Counted from the stretch's first letter, positions 29,946 to 39,263 are shown. The stretch: DNA of 64,000 bases from Rubinisphaera italica (GCF_007859715.1 NZ_SJPG01000001.1:4490728-4554727), one strand, 5' to 3'. The notes: generated by a model from the letters alone, not told the origin. Numbers and translations are program-made.

Positions 29946-31379
29946 ATGTCTGTTTCCGAGACCAATTCCCGATATCTGATCGTTGCTGCCTGGGGCGCGA
30001 TGATTCTTGGAATGGGGATTCTGCTTACGGAACTGGCCACCGGTATTTTGAATCGCACCCTTTGGTGGCCTTTCATGTGGCTGGCCTATCTGTTCATGCT
30101 CCTGACTTCCGTATGGGGGATGAAAACACTCCTCGAACTGCAGGGACAATCTGAATGGGAGCGGAATGATCACCTGCCTCTTCGCAATAAATCCCGCAAA
30201 AATTCTCCGGCAAAAAACCTCTGGAAACTGCCCATCGAAGGTCAGATGTATCTGCTCATGGCGATCATCATGTTACTGGGAGCGTTATTCGGGAAGACCA
30301 ACACTCTGATGCTGATCTTCGCGTTGATGGCTGGGCCTTTCATTGTCAACGGTGGAGTTTCGTTTGCCATGACTCGCCGTTTACAAATCCAAAGACATCT
30401 TCCCGAACGGATTATGGCTGGTGAAACCGTCTCTATTGACATCTGTCTGGAAAACCGGAAACGGATTCTCTCCTGTTGTCTCGTCACTGTCGAAGATCGC
30501 ATCATTGGGCCGCGGGAAATGCTCAATGGAAAATTAATTTTTGCTCAGGTTCCTGCACGACAATCTCGAACCGGTCGCTATCAGGCCCGCTTCGTCCAGC
30601 GTGGTCGCTATCGTTTAGGCCCTACGCGAATTGTTTCTCGTTTCCCACTCGGCATCGTCGAACGAGGACGACAAATGGAAACTTACGATGACCTGCTCGT
30701 ATACCCGCGCATTGGTCACATCGCCACCTGGTGGAAACGTCGAATTTCCGATGGCCAGGAATCGAGCCGAACAGCCCAGGGCCGTTCGGGGGCTCATCAG
30801 GATGAATTTCATCGCATTCGAGAATATCGCCCCGGCGATGAATTACGTTCGATCCACTGGAAAACGACAGCTCGTCGCAACGAACTGATGGTTCGAGAAT
30901 ATCGACAAAACCGAGACCGTCGTCTCCTGCTGATTCTCGACCTGTGGACGAAAGACGCAAAGGCCGGGCAGGATATTTTCAATCGGGAAACGGTCGAAAA
31001 TGCAGCCTCTCTAGCGGCGACTATTGGCTGGGGACACATTCAGGAATGCGGACCCCAGCAACTCGATTTCGTCTGCTTTGGAGCAGAACGGACCGAATGG
31101 ATTCGTGGATCACGCACCGATCAGATGCACGGCTGGCTCGATCAACTTGCCTTGGCAGAACCGGGCAAAATATTCTCGCCGGCCAACATTCAGGAGGAAA
31201 TTCTACAACGTCAATCCGGCACAACACGATGTGTTCTGCTCACAACACGCAAAGAAAAAGATTACCGGCTTGTCACATCCACAGGCGCCACAGAATCAAT
31301 CATTAGCCAGAATGTCATGATCGTAGAAGCGACACCGGAAAAAACAGCCGAGTTCTTCCAGTTGGAAACGACTTCGTAG
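29946..31379 (+). CDS. DUF58 domain membrane protein
   Basis: Several N-terminal hydrophobic helices (VAAWGAMILGMGILLTELA, WPFMWLAYLFMLLTSVW, YLLMAIIMLLGALFG and a following one) precede the DUF58 core: FHRIREYRPGDELRSIHWKTTARRNELMVRE, then the von Willebrand-like strand RRLLLILDLW. DUF58 proteins usually accompany MoxR-type AAA+ ATPases and vWA proteins; neither is adjacent here. The function of the family is unclear, perhaps chaperone-like assembly at the membrane. Confidence 0.9.
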   Translation: MSVSETNSRYLIVAAWGAMILGMGILLTELATGILNRTLWWPFMWLAYLFMLLTSVWGMKTLLELQGQSEWERNDHLPLRNKSRKNSPAKNLWKLPIEGQMYLLMAIIMLLGALFGKTNTLMLIFALMAGPFIVNGGVSFAMTRRLQIQRHLPERIMAGETVSIDICLENRKRILSCCLVTVEDRIIGPREMLNGKLIFAQVPARQSRTGRYQARFVQRGRYRLGPTRIVSRFPLGIVERGRQMETYDDLLVYPRIGHIATWWKRRISDGQESSRTAQGRSGAHQDEFHRIREYRPGDELRSIHWKTTARRNELMVREYRQNRDRRLLLILDLWTKDAKAGQDIFNRETVENAASLAATIGWGHIQECGPQQLDFVCFGAERTEWIRGSRTDQMHGWLDQLALAEPGKIFSPANIQEEILQRQSGTTRCVLLTTRKEKDYRLVTSTGATESIISQNVMIVEATPEKTAEFFQLETTS

Positions 31380-31390
31380 ATACAACACAG

Positions 31391-31502
31391 GGCGAGCCGA
31401 GTCAGTCATGGCTCGGGTGGGATCGAGTCATCCGCAAGGTTCAACTTCAAATTTTGCACAATCATCATGAGAAAATCCGAGTCATAACTGACTCGGCTCG
31501 CC
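31391..31502. repeat. Inverted-repeat element with 24-base arms
   Basis: The arms 31391-31414 (GGCGAGCCGAGTCAGTCATG plus GCTC) and 31479-31502 are inverted copies with two mismatches over 24 bases, separated by 64 bases. The element fills the gap between two convergent genes and has no coding capacity. It may be a MITE-like or REP-like element or a bidirectional terminator; there is no T-run, which favours the former. Confidence 0.75.
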
Positions 31503-31515
31503 TCAATCTCATGAC

Positions 31516-32163
31516 TTACGCAGCCTTACGCAATGGCAATGTCTGAGGTGCAGATTTGCTATCATAACGTCCGACACTGTTGATTTTCGCATGCACATCA
31601 TTCAGCACCCAGTGGAAGGCGAGCATGTGGACGGATTCGACCATCCCCATGTCATCCAGCGGAACGTGCAGTTCGTGCTGAGCCGATTCACTCAGTTTTC
31701 CGCCCGTGTATCCAGTAATACCCCAGGTTGTGACCTGATGACAATTTGACCACTCGACCGCTTTGAGAATATTCGGGCTGTTACCGCTGCCGCTGATCGC
31801 AATCAGCAAATCGCCCGGCTGTGCAAAGTTTTTGAGCTGTTCGACAAAAATCCGATCGAAACCTTCATCGTTGCCCCAGGCTAGAATGTAGGGGGTGTTG
31901 TCGGTCAGACTCATCACACGAAGACGTTTGACGTCATCTTTTTCGAAGTCTTTGGGATCGAGCGTGCTCTTGCCGAGATCTTCACAAAAGTGAGACGAAT
32001 TGGAGCCACTGCCGCCGTTGCCGCAGATGAAAACCGTCGTTCCCTGCTCGTAACATTGATAAATCGCATCACTCAAACCGACAATTTGAGAGGCATCGAG
32101 TTGTTTCAACAGTTCGCCGAAACGATTCATATAAGCTTCGACATTCAATTCCGTACCGAGCAT
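31516..32163 (-). CDS. SIS-domain phosphosugar isomerase (GmhA-like)
   Basis: The SIS-domain signatures [18 protein letters not shown] and [16 protein letters not shown] are those of the GmhA/DiaA group, which isomerises sedoheptulose 7-phosphate to D-glycero-D-manno-heptose 7-phosphate or binds related phosphosugars. A GAAGGAG site 8 bases before the ATG fixes the start. No other heptose-pathway gene adjoins it, so gmhA itself is not assigned. The C-terminal tail ([14 protein letters not shown]) is longer than usual. Confidence 0.85.
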   Translation of the reverse strand: MLGTELNVEAYMNRFGELLKQLDASQIVGLSDAIYQCYEQGTTVFICGNGGSGSNSSHFCEDLGKSTLDPKDFEKDDVKRLRVMSLTDNTPYILAWGNDEGFDRIFVEQLKNFAQPGDLLIAISGSGNSPNILKAVEWSNCHQVTTWGITGYTGGKLSESAQHELHVPLDDMGMVESVHMLAFHWVLNDVHAKINSVGRYDSKSAPQTLPLRKAA

Positions 32164-32329
32164 AACTGCGACTCCTTCCGCAGGGCCAAAGAATCGAGGC
32201 CGTAAACCGTTCCGGTGTCAGGACTTAACCTCAATTCTGTCGATCTTTGATTTCAGTATTCGGAACTGTAATCGATCTGGAAAAACAGGCCTAGATGAGT
32301 TTGGTGTTGTAAGATCGACAATAAAGGAT

Positions 32330-32962
32330 TTAAACATTCCCAACCAGCAGGAAGAACCAGGAAACAAGACCACCAGTAAGTGTGCCTGCGAACAGACAAA
32401 GTGCGGAAAGGGGAAATCCCAGATCCGAAGATACAGCGATCAGTACTCCGAGCATAGTAAATGCAACGCACGTGGCCGCTATCCACTCCGCCTGAGTCTG
32501 ATGATTTTCTCGAGGAGCCGCGACTTCTGCCGCCATGGCGACAAACTTTTGTAGAGTTCGACCAGAAATTCCTCCCGCAACAGGTAAAAAGAGAGTAGAT
32601 AATGTCAATGGTTCGCCTGAAATGAGAGCGTAGACAATTATCAAAACCCCAAATATTACACCGCAAAGTGTGTAGTTGACTTTCTCCACCCAGCTCGAAG
32701 AATATTCCAGAGGAGTTATCTCTGAGACTTTAGATTCAGCCAAAAGCTCCCCCTGATTGGTGATCTCAAACTCACTGTCATCGAATGCTCTCACGATGGG
32801 GCATTGAGATTCTCCCCCGACAATAACCACTTCCGTATCGGGATCAATCCAATTCCCTTCGGATCGTGCCTCGATAATCTTTTGATTCACCTCGACTTTT
32901 CCTGCCGGTTTAAGTGATCCCACTGTCTTTCCCGTGTCACCAATTCGTAACGGATTAGTCAT
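32330..32962 (-). CDS. NfeD-like membrane protein
   Basis: The first 60 residues form an OB-fold-like unit of the NfeD C-terminal type (IGDTGKTVGSLKPAGKVEVN, then GNWIDPDTEVVIVGGE). About four transmembrane helices follow (NYTLCGVIFGVLIIVYALI, TLFLPVAGGISG, WIAATCVAFTMLGVLIAVS, LCLFAGTLTGGLVSWFFLL). Normally the OB domain follows the membrane part, so the order is reversed here. An AAAGGA site 9 bases before the ATG supports the start. NfeD proteins cooperate with flotillin/stomatin-like proteins in membrane organisation; no partner is adjacent. Confidence 0.72.
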   Translation of the reverse strand: MTNPLRIGDTGKTVGSLKPAGKVEVNQKIIEARSEGNWIDPDTEVVIVGGESQCPIVRAFDDSEFEITNQGELLAESKVSEITPLEYSSSWVEKVNYTLCGVIFGVLIIVYALISGEPLTLSTLFLPVAGGISGRTLQKFVAMAAEVAAPRENHQTQAEWIAATCVAFTMLGVLIAVSSDLGFPLSALCLFAGTLTGGLVSWFFLLVGNV

Positions 32963-33122
32963 GAATTGAATTCCTTTACCTAAACACTGAGATTATCAAC
33001 AGGTCTGAGTTAAATCGTCGCGATATGAGATTCATTGATCATACTGAACATAAGGAAGATTACCGGTGTCGAAACTATCAAGATGTCAACCAAATATTTA
33101 TTTCGACTGAAATGACTTTAGC

Positions 33123-33674
33123 ATGCAGCGAATCGATCTGAAACTGGACTCTATTTTTCTCATCGAAGACTTCCTCACTCCCGAGGAATGCACCGATTAT
33201 ATTGCGCTCTCAGAATCAATCGGCTTTTTGGAAGCTCCCATCAGCACATCGTCCGGGCCTGAAATGCGCAAAGACGTACGAAATAATTCTCGAATTCTGC
33301 ATACCGATGAAGAGCTGGCTGCTCGACTTTATGAAAGAGCAAAGCCGCTTTTGGTTCCCACTTGGTTTAATCGGGAAATCATCGGACTCAATGAACGATT
33401 TCGATTTTACCGTTACGAATTCGGACAACGCTTTGCCCCTCATTACGACGGACGCTATGACCGTGGAAATGGCGAACGAAGCGAATTCTCATTTCTGATT
33501 TATCTGAACGATGACTATGAGGGTGGTTTGACACGATTCTTTGAGCCGGAGCGACATTCTGTCTGGCCGAAAACGGGCACGGCACTGGTGTTCTATCATC
33601 GCCAACTTCATGAAGGAGCGATGCTGGAAAGTGGCGTTAAATATGTTTTGAGAACTGATGTGATGTACGCATGA
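33123..33674 (+). CDS. Prolyl 4-hydroxylase-type 2-oxoglutarate/Fe(II) oxygenase
   Basis: The Fe(II) triad is visible as H-x-D in APHYDGRYD and the distal His in FYHRQLHEGAML; the 2-oxoglutarate-binding Lys follows in GVKYVLRTDVMYA. The double-stranded beta-helix strands (FSFLIYLNDDYEGGLTRFF) fit the P4Hc family. At 183 residues it is a minimal single-domain enzyme. The substrate may be a protein prolyl group or another target and cannot be deduced. It is followed 73 bases on by an ADP-ribosylglycohydrolase-like gene on the same strand. Confidence 0.9.
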   Translation: MQRIDLKLDSIFLIEDFLTPEECTDYIALSESIGFLEAPISTSSGPEMRKDVRNNSRILHTDEELAARLYERAKPLLVPTWFNREIIGLNERFRFYRYEFGQRFAPHYDGRYDRGNGERSEFSFLIYLNDDYEGGLTRFFEPERHSVWPKTGTALVFYHRQLHEGAMLESGVKYVLRTDVMYA

Positions 33675-33747
33675 AACTGATTACAATATTTTCTATATGA
33701 AACATAAAACTTCAATTCATCAACAAGTTGAATAAAGCCATTTTAAC

Positions 33748-34881
33748 ATGACGGTATCACACATCAGAGGCTGCATTCTGGGAACGGCCGTGGGTGATGC
33801 TTTGGGGTTACCTTATGAAGGTGTTTCTCCTCGGCGAGCACAAAAAATGCTCGGCTCTCCGGTTCGGTATCGTTTCTTTTTCCGACGCGGCATGGTTTCG
33901 GATGATACCGAACATACGTGCCTGGTCGCACAATCGCTGATTGCTACGAATTTTGATTTGGAGACACTTCCCCAAGATTTTGCCCGCCGACTGCGCTGGT
34001 GGTTTTTGGCACTTCCTGCTGGAATCGGTCGTGCCACATTCAGAGCGTGTCTGAAGTTGTGGATTGGTTATTCACCAGCAACAAGTGGAGTTTACTCGGC
34101 TGGGAATGGACCTGCGATGCGGGCGGCTATCATTGGAGCAGTGATTGACGATCTTGAGAATCTTGAGGAGTTTGTCTGGGTCATATCTCGTATTACTCAT
34201 TCAGACGAGAAGGCGGCTTGGGGAGCAATTGCCGTCGCACTGGCAGCTCAACATTCTCGACAACTGAATCCAATCAATCGTCAGAAGTATCTTGATCAAC
34301 TCAAATCAATCATTGAACGAAGGTGCAATGGACTCCTTGAAGCAAGAGCCGCGATCTCTGAAGTTGATGAGCGTTTTACTTTGACACCCGATGAGGTTAA
34401 GTCGAATCGAGAGATTGTTAATTTATTACAGGCAGCCGTTGACAGTGTCACGCAAAAAGAATCGACAATGGATTTTGCATTAAGTCTTGGACTTAAAAAG
34501 GGCGTGTCAGGCTATACCTATCACACAGTACCCGTCGCCATTCACGCCTGGTTATCGCATCCGCGTGACTATCGAGCTGCTGTGATGTCTGTCATTGAAT
34601 GCGGTGGCGATGCCGATACGACGGCGGCTATTGTCGGAGGGATTGTCGGCTGTGGAGTTGGAGAGGAAGGGATTCCCAATGAGTGGATTTCGAAACTTTG
34701 GGAATGGCCAAGGAGTGTCAACTGGATGCGAAGACTGGCCGATCAACTGGCCGACTCAAAGAATCATTCGAAACCGATGGATCCGATCAAGCTCAATTTT
34801 ATTGCCGTCCTGTTTCGCAATCTGTTCTTTCTGGTCATCGTCCTGCTGCACGGATTTCGACGACTGCTTCCGCCCTATTGA
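33748..34881 (+). CDS. ADP-ribosylglycohydrolase (DraG-like) with C-terminal hydrophobic tail
   Basis: The ADP-ribosylglycohydrolase fold is shown by GCILGTAVGDALGLPYEG, the Mg-binding SDDTEH (51-56) and the second metal block CGGDADTTAAIVGGIVG. Such enzymes remove ADP-ribose from arginine or other side chains, or act on related small molecules. The last 29 residues form a strongly hydrophobic segment (FIAVLFRNLFFLVIVLLHGF) followed by a basic stretch, suggesting membrane attachment, which is unusual for the family. No ADP-ribosyltransferase gene is adjacent. Confidence 0.88.
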   Translation: MTVSHIRGCILGTAVGDALGLPYEGVSPRRAQKMLGSPVRYRFFFRRGMVSDDTEHTCLVAQSLIATNFDLETLPQDFARRLRWWFLALPAGIGRATFRACLKLWIGYSPATSGVYSAGNGPAMRAAIIGAVIDDLENLEEFVWVISRITHSDEKAAWGAIAVALAAQHSRQLNPINRQKYLDQLKSIIERRCNGLLEARAAISEVDERFTLTPDEVKSNREIVNLLQAAVDSVTQKESTMDFALSLGLKKGVSGYTYHTVPVAIHAWLSHPRDYRAAVMSVIECGGDADTTAAIVGGIVGCGVGEEGIPNEWISKLWEWPRSVNWMRRLADQLADSKNHSKPMDPIKLNFIAVLFRNLFFLVIVLLHGFRRLLPPY

Positions 34882-34901
34882 TGGTGAAATCGTGTCAGAA
34901 A

Positions 34902-35693
34902 TCAAAACGCACTCTTCACAACTCCGCCATCAACGCGCAAAGCCGCGCCCGTCGTTGCTGAGGAAAGTGGACTGGCAACGTAAGTTGTCAAAGAGGCGAC
35001 TTCTTCTGGAGTTGCAAAACGTTGGATGAGGGAAGTCGGGCGGACATTGTTGAAGAATTCTTTTTCGTATTCGTCGAATGATTTTCCTTCTTCATCAGCA
35101 AGTTTGCCGACGAACTCTTTGACGCCACGGGAGGATGTCGGTCCGGGGAGGATGCTGTTGACTGTGATACCAGTTCCCGACACGGTTTCGGCCAGTCCTC
35201 GGGCAATCGCGATTTGAGCAGTTTTGGTCATGCCGTAGTGGATCATTTCTTCGGGGATCTGGATAGCACTTTCGCTGGAAATGAAAATGATACGTCCCCA
35301 GTCTTTCTGCTTCATTGAGGGCAAATAGAGTCGGCAAAGTCGCACACCACTGAGCACGTTGACTTTGAAGAATCGAATCCAGTCTTCATCGGGAATCTCT
35401 TCAAACGCCTTCGGCTCAAAGATCCCCAGATTATTCACCAGAATTTCGACGTCCGGGAACTCCCGAGCAATCTCTTCGGCTCCTTCTGCAGTGCTTAAAT
35501 CGCCGGCAAAGCCGAGAACTTTTCCATTTCCAATCTTTTCCAGTTCGGCAACGGCTTTATCGACGGACTGTTGCGAACGACCGTTCACAATCACCTCGGC
35601 TCCTTCGCGAAGCAGAGATGCGGCAATCGCATTTCCGATACCCGCAGTGCTGCCTGTAACCAATGCCCGTTTGTTTTTGAGTTGCAAATCCAT
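34902..35693 (-). CDS. Short-chain dehydrogenase/reductase
   Basis: A classical SDR: the NAD(P)-binding VTGSTAGIGNAIA, the NNLG motif, the catalytic Ser in IIFISSESA and the YGMTK motif supplying Tyr and Lys are all present, and the C-terminus ends with ALRVDGGVV. ATG 35693 is the natural start, just before the first strand; an in-frame start 30 bases upstream adds nothing conserved. The substrate is unknown. It converges on the glycohydrolase gene. Confidence 0.9.
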   Translation of the reverse strand: MDLQLKNKRALVTGSTAGIGNAIAASLLREGAEVIVNGRSQQSVDKAVAELEKIGNGKVLGFAGDLSTAEGAEEIAREFPDVEILVNNLGIFEPKAFEEIPDEDWIRFFKVNVLSGVRLCRLYLPSMKQKDWGRIIFISSESAIQIPEEMIHYGMTKTAQIAIARGLAETVSGTGITVNSILPGPTSSRGVKEFVGKLADEEGKSFDEYEKEFFNNVRPTSLIQRFATPEEVASLTTYVASPLSSATTGAALRVDGGVVKSAF

Positions 35694-35819
35694 GATCGTC
35701 TTTTCTGTCTTAGTCGTCAGCAATCAGCTGTGAATGACAATTTTTAAAGTTAGTAAGTCAAATAGAAATAATTTGACTTACTTCTGTCATATCCCATCTG
35801 CCACGAACTTCAACAGCAA

Positions 35820-36824
35820 TTACGGTTTTGAATTCTCCAGCGTTTCCAGTAGTCCGATGGTCGCCCAGGCTGTTCCCCAGTAGACAGCGGTTTCTTCTAC
35901 GTTCTCTTTCTTCTTGGCCTTCGTACCTTGGACCGACCACGAGCCATCTTCTACTTGTGTGGATGTCAGAAAGTGGATCGCTTTTTGAATGGAAGGATCA
36001 TCATTGGATACGCCTACTCGTTTGAGTGCATAGAGAGCCTGCCCAGTCGCCAATGCATCACCCGGCTCTGAGGTTAACCAGCCCCAGCTGCCATCGTCCT
36101 GCTGAAGTGACTTAAGCCTTTCAATTTCAGATTGCACACGTGCCGTTTCACCTGTGATGTCGGCGAGCAAAATTTGAGCCGCATACCATTCGGTGCTTAA
36201 GCCGGGTGTCGACTTTGTCAGCCATTCATGAGCTTTCATATCAGCTGTTGCGATTCGCTCATCTTGACTCGCTGAATGAAGAGCGATGAGATTCCACATC
36301 GTACTGACCTGAGCGGTTTCTGCTGCAGGACGTTTCTGTAGCGGCAGTTGACCGGCTGGTTTCCATGAGCCATCCTCCAGCTGAGTTTTTAGAATCATTT
36401 CCACAAACTGCTGTTTCGCTTCTGCAGGAAGCGGAACGGACGAATCGTCCGGGTGGGCGATGATTAACTGAGTCAGTCCGTCGACATTTAACTCGCCGGA
36501 GAGAGCAGTCCCCTCCTCATTTGGTTCAACCGATTTCGCAATCGACCATTCGAGCCACTCTTTTGACTTGTCCGCAGTTGCTGTAAACCCTGCCGATGCA
36601 GCCTTGTTGAAACTCCAGGTCTGAAAGCTGACTCGATGGCAGGTGACACACTTTTTGTCCTCAATCCAGGAGACGCCCGCTTCTTCAAGATAAGGCAGAC
36701 TTTTCTCGATGGTTTTTCGGACAGTCGCTTCAGAAATCAAATCAGCTGCATTGGAAGAAGTATTGAATGTGACCAGTAACATCCAGGCAAATGCAAAAGA
36801 CAGGTCACGGGTTTTGGGGTTCAT
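35820..36824 (-). CDS. Secreted haem-motif protein with prenyltransferase/squalene-cyclase-like repeats
   Basis: From ATG 36824 the product has a signal peptide (FAFAWMLLVTFNTSSNAA), then a single CVTCH motif that could bind c-type haem. An alpha-toroid follows with repeats of the terpene cyclase/prenyltransferase type (LEDGSWKPAGQLPLQ, QDDGSWGWLTSEPGDALATGQAL, VEDGSWSVQGT). No catalytic DxDD motif of squalene-hopene cyclase is visible, so cyclase activity is unlikely. The gene starts 23 bases after the stop of the ACP-like membrane protein and is probably co-transcribed with it. Confidence 0.82.
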   Translation of the reverse strand: MNPKTRDLSFAFAWMLLVTFNTSSNAADLISEATVRKTIEKSLPYLEEAGVSWIEDKKCVTCHRVSFQTWSFNKAASAGFTATADKSKEWLEWSIAKSVEPNEEGTALSGELNVDGLTQLIIAHPDDSSVPLPAEAKQQFVEMILKTQLEDGSWKPAGQLPLQKRPAAETAQVSTMWNLIALHSASQDERIATADMKAHEWLTKSTPGLSTEWYAAQILLADITGETARVQSEIERLKSLQQDDGSWGWLTSEPGDALATGQALYALKRVGVSNDDPSIQKAIHFLTSTQVEDGSWSVQGTKAKKKENVEETAVYWGTAWATIGLLETLENSKP

Positions 36825-36847
36825 TATAAAAGCCCTTATTAAATATC

Positions 36848-37414
36848 TCATGCGTTATTATCAATCTTTGCAGGGATATTTGCAATCGCCTGTGCGAATT
36901 CATCAATTGTATTGATGTCGTCCATGCAAAAAAAGAAAGAATTCTGTTTGTCGGGTTGGGAACTGATGACCGTGTTCACCACCGAAAATTGAAAGGAGGG
37001 TTGCAGTTTATGGACATTTAAATCGTCAATCAGATGAGCATCGCGATGAATTTTGGTGGATGGGACTTCAAAAAAATCTGAAATGGCCTGGCGTATTTTC
37101 AGTAAAAGATCCGAATTTTCTGTGGGATGTGCAGCCAGAAAATGCTCATCTGATTGGTCATCGAGGGAACGCAGCATATCTCCCACACGAGTATTGTATT
37201 TCTTGAACTGAGAGTAGTCGCGTAGCATCAGCAGAAAGTTCGCCAAGAACACCATGCCTGCCATCATTCCAGAGACGCCGAGTGAAATTGCAAAACGGCT
37301 CGACCAACTTCCCTCGACAACGAACAAAGAGACTAAACATGCGATGCAGAAAACAACGCCAGCGAGTGCTCCAGAACATCCGAGAATCATGCGCATGATG
37401 TCAGGGTTTACCAA
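36848..37414 (-). CDS. Membrane-anchored acyl-carrier-protein-like protein without the phosphopantetheine Ser
   Basis: Two N-terminal transmembrane helices (about residues 9-33 and 39-64) precede a soluble domain whose residues 103-182 align without gaps over the first 40 positions with the acyl carrier fold. KIRQAISDFFEVPSTKIHRD is followed by AHLIDDLNVHKL, matching the ACP block around its DSL motif, and INTIDEFAQAIANI matches the last helix. The Ser that carries phosphopantetheine is Lys136 here, so the domain cannot be an ordinary carrier. It lies between the SOUL gene and the haem/alpha-toroid gene in one transcription direction. The function is unknown; the fold call is an inference from sequence. 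Confidence 0.68.
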   Translation of the reverse strand: MVNPDIMRMILGCSGALAGVVFCIACLVSLFVVEGSWSSRFAISLGVSGMMAGMVFLANFLLMLRDYSQFKKYNTRVGDMLRSLDDQSDEHFLAAHPTENSDLLLKIRQAISDFFEVPSTKIHRDAHLIDDLNVHKLQPSFQFSVVNTVISSQPDKQNSFFFCMDDINTIDEFAQAIANIPAKIDNNA

Positions 37415-37433
37415 TTCAGAATGCTTGAATCTG

Positions 37434-38276
37434 TTATTTTAACTCAACAGGAATCTGAACCTCATAGTATCGCATAAAGCTGGGAACCATTGGGGAATTG
37501 TACCCAAGTTTTCTCAAATTTCCGCTGATCTTGTATTTGGGGTGATCGACGAGCCACTCTTCCAGTTTTTCTCGAGCCGCTTCGACTTCCTGCTCATTCA
37601 TATTGCCACGGCAGCCGATTGAGACCACCTGCATCGCGGGAACATCTTTCACGACGACACTCGAATCAGCTTGGTCATTCCCAGGTTTTCCCAAATCCTG
37701 ATCGCGATACAAAAACGCCATCGAGGCTTCGTTGGCGTTTTCATTGTTGGAGTCGTAGCCAATTTCCACGGGAGCGGTCATCGCGATTTTGTTCCGCTTG
37801 ATATGATTAAACAGCATCCAGAAGCTGCGATTACCGGAGTCTTTCATCTGAACTTCTGCCATTCGATATTCAGGGTACTTCTTGAATTCAATCACATGCA
37901 GAGGAGTCCATTCTGGAAAGCCAACAGGCTGTTTGGCTTCTCCGACTGGCCGAAATGTGATCGACTCCTGACAATTTCGTAAAGCCTTTTGAAACTGACT
38001 GGCGTCGGACCTATTTTTATAGTCCTTAATGGCATCATTAAGTAATTCCACGGTATAGTGATTCGGGTTTAAAGTGGCTCTTGCCTGCTCAGCAGCATCG
38101 AGTAATGCTGCACCCCCGTCTTCGTTTCGGCTACTTTTCTGAATCGCCTGCTTGAGCAGACCAGCTGCTTTTGTTTCCGTTTCAGAGATTTTCTCCGCTG
38201 AGATTCCCGAGGTGACCATGGTGAGACCTGTCGCAAGTATGTATCCGACACGTAGGATGGGATGGAAAATTCTCAT
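37434..38276 (-). CDS. Secreted SOUL haem-binding family protein
   Basis: An AGGGGAG site 6 bases before ATG 38276 decides the start, giving a signal peptide ending near GISA. The C-terminal 190 residues carry the SOUL/HEBP pattern: YPEYRMAEVQMKDSGNRSFWMLFNHIKRNKIAMTAPV and the late MPSFMRYYEV-type strand. SOUL proteins bind haem or other tetrapyrroles. About 80 helical residues lie between the signal peptide and this domain. The gene is the first of a three-gene run with the ACP-like and haem-motif/alpha-toroid genes, so a haem-related theme is possible but unproved. Confidence 0.88.
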   Translation of the reverse strand: MRIFHPILRVGYILATGLTMVTSGISAEKISETETKAAGLLKQAIQKSSRNEDGGAALLDAAEQARATLNPNHYTVELLNDAIKDYKNRSDASQFQKALRNCQESITFRPVGEAKQPVGFPEWTPLHVIEFKKYPEYRMAEVQMKDSGNRSFWMLFNHIKRNKIAMTAPVEIGYDSNNENANEASMAFLYRDQDLGKPGNDQADSSVVVKDVPAMQVVSIGCRGNMNEQEVEAAREKLEEWLVDHPKYKISGNLRKLGYNSPMVPSFMRYYEVQIPVELK

Positions 38277-38501
38277 GAGTGTCTCCCCTGTGAGTGATTG
38301 AATGTGTGTGAGGTCGGTCCAGTGCCGTTCCTTTCCCTGACTTGATTTTTGCACACATTGGATAATTTCCAACTGCAATTATGGGAACTGTGTTATCGAA
38401 GAGAGCGGAAGCCGATTCACATTATCGGGTGAAACGTTTACGATAGAATCCTCAAGACGTGGCACATGATATTGTTTCTGAAATGAACTGGGTGGCTAAC
38501 G

Positions 38502-39182
38502 ATGGATTTTACTCGTTGTTTGACGACAATTCTCAGCGTCAGTCTGATCATCAATCTTCAGGGATGTTCTGGAGACTCTGATGACGGTCCGAATCCCAAA
38601 TATTCGACTGGTCTGGGTGATACGACTGCAGTAACAACTTACAATTATGATGAGGTCACTCCCGAAAACATCGTCTTTAAAGACGAATTATCTTCAAATG
38701 TCGCCCCACCGGCTGGCCTCGAAGATCTGTCATTTCTCGACACCACTGGCCAAAAGGTTGCCCTCAAGGACCTGCTTGGCAAAAAAAATGTGGTTCTGAT
38801 TTTTACCCAGGGATTTTATGGAACTCTCTGCCCTTACTGTACCACTCAAACCGCTCGACTTGTTGCTAATTACGAAAAATTTCAAGAGCTTGATACCGAA
38901 ATCCTGGTGGTCTATCCCGGTGAAAAATCTCACTTGGAAGAATTTATTCAAGCGGCCACCAAAACGGAAAAGAATCAGGTCGAGACGGTTCCGTTTCCGC
39001 TTCTGCTGGACGAAGATCTGGTTGCGGTCGACTTTTTCGATATCCGTTCGCAAAGTGCTCACCCTTCAACGTATGTGATCGATAAGCAGGGAAATGTGTT
39101 GCTGGCTTATGTCGGCAAAGATCACACCAACGATCGCCCTTCGGTGAATCGGATTCTGGAAAGTCTTAAAACGGAGAATTAA
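38502..39182 (+). CDS. Thioredoxin/peroxiredoxin-like lipoprotein
   Basis: The signal peptide ends in the lipobox LQGC, so the mature protein would be lipid-anchored. The thioredoxin-fold core has VVLIFTQGFYGTLCPYCTTQ with a CPYC redox pair, then TEILVVYPGEK and a cis-Pro-containing ahPSTYVIDKQGNVLLAYVGKD region, as in AhpC/TSA proteins. It probably reduces peroxide or disulfides outside the cytoplasm. It is a single gene, followed by a palindromic repeat. Confidence 0.88.
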   Translation: MDFTRCLTTILSVSLIINLQGCSGDSDDGPNPKYSTGLGDTTAVTTYNYDEVTPENIVFKDELSSNVAPPAGLEDLSFLDTTGQKVALKDLLGKKNVVLIFTQGFYGTLCPYCTTQTARLVANYEKFQELDTEILVVYPGEKSHLEEFIQAATKTEKNQVETVPFPLLLDEDLVAVDFFDIRSQSAHPSTYVIDKQGNVLLAYVGKDHTNDRPSVNRILESLKTEN

Positions 39183-39263
39183 GTCATGTTTCAATAAACT
39201 GAGGAATAATCATCAAACTGCAAAAAGATAGGTACACACCAGATTAACGATAAAACATTATTG

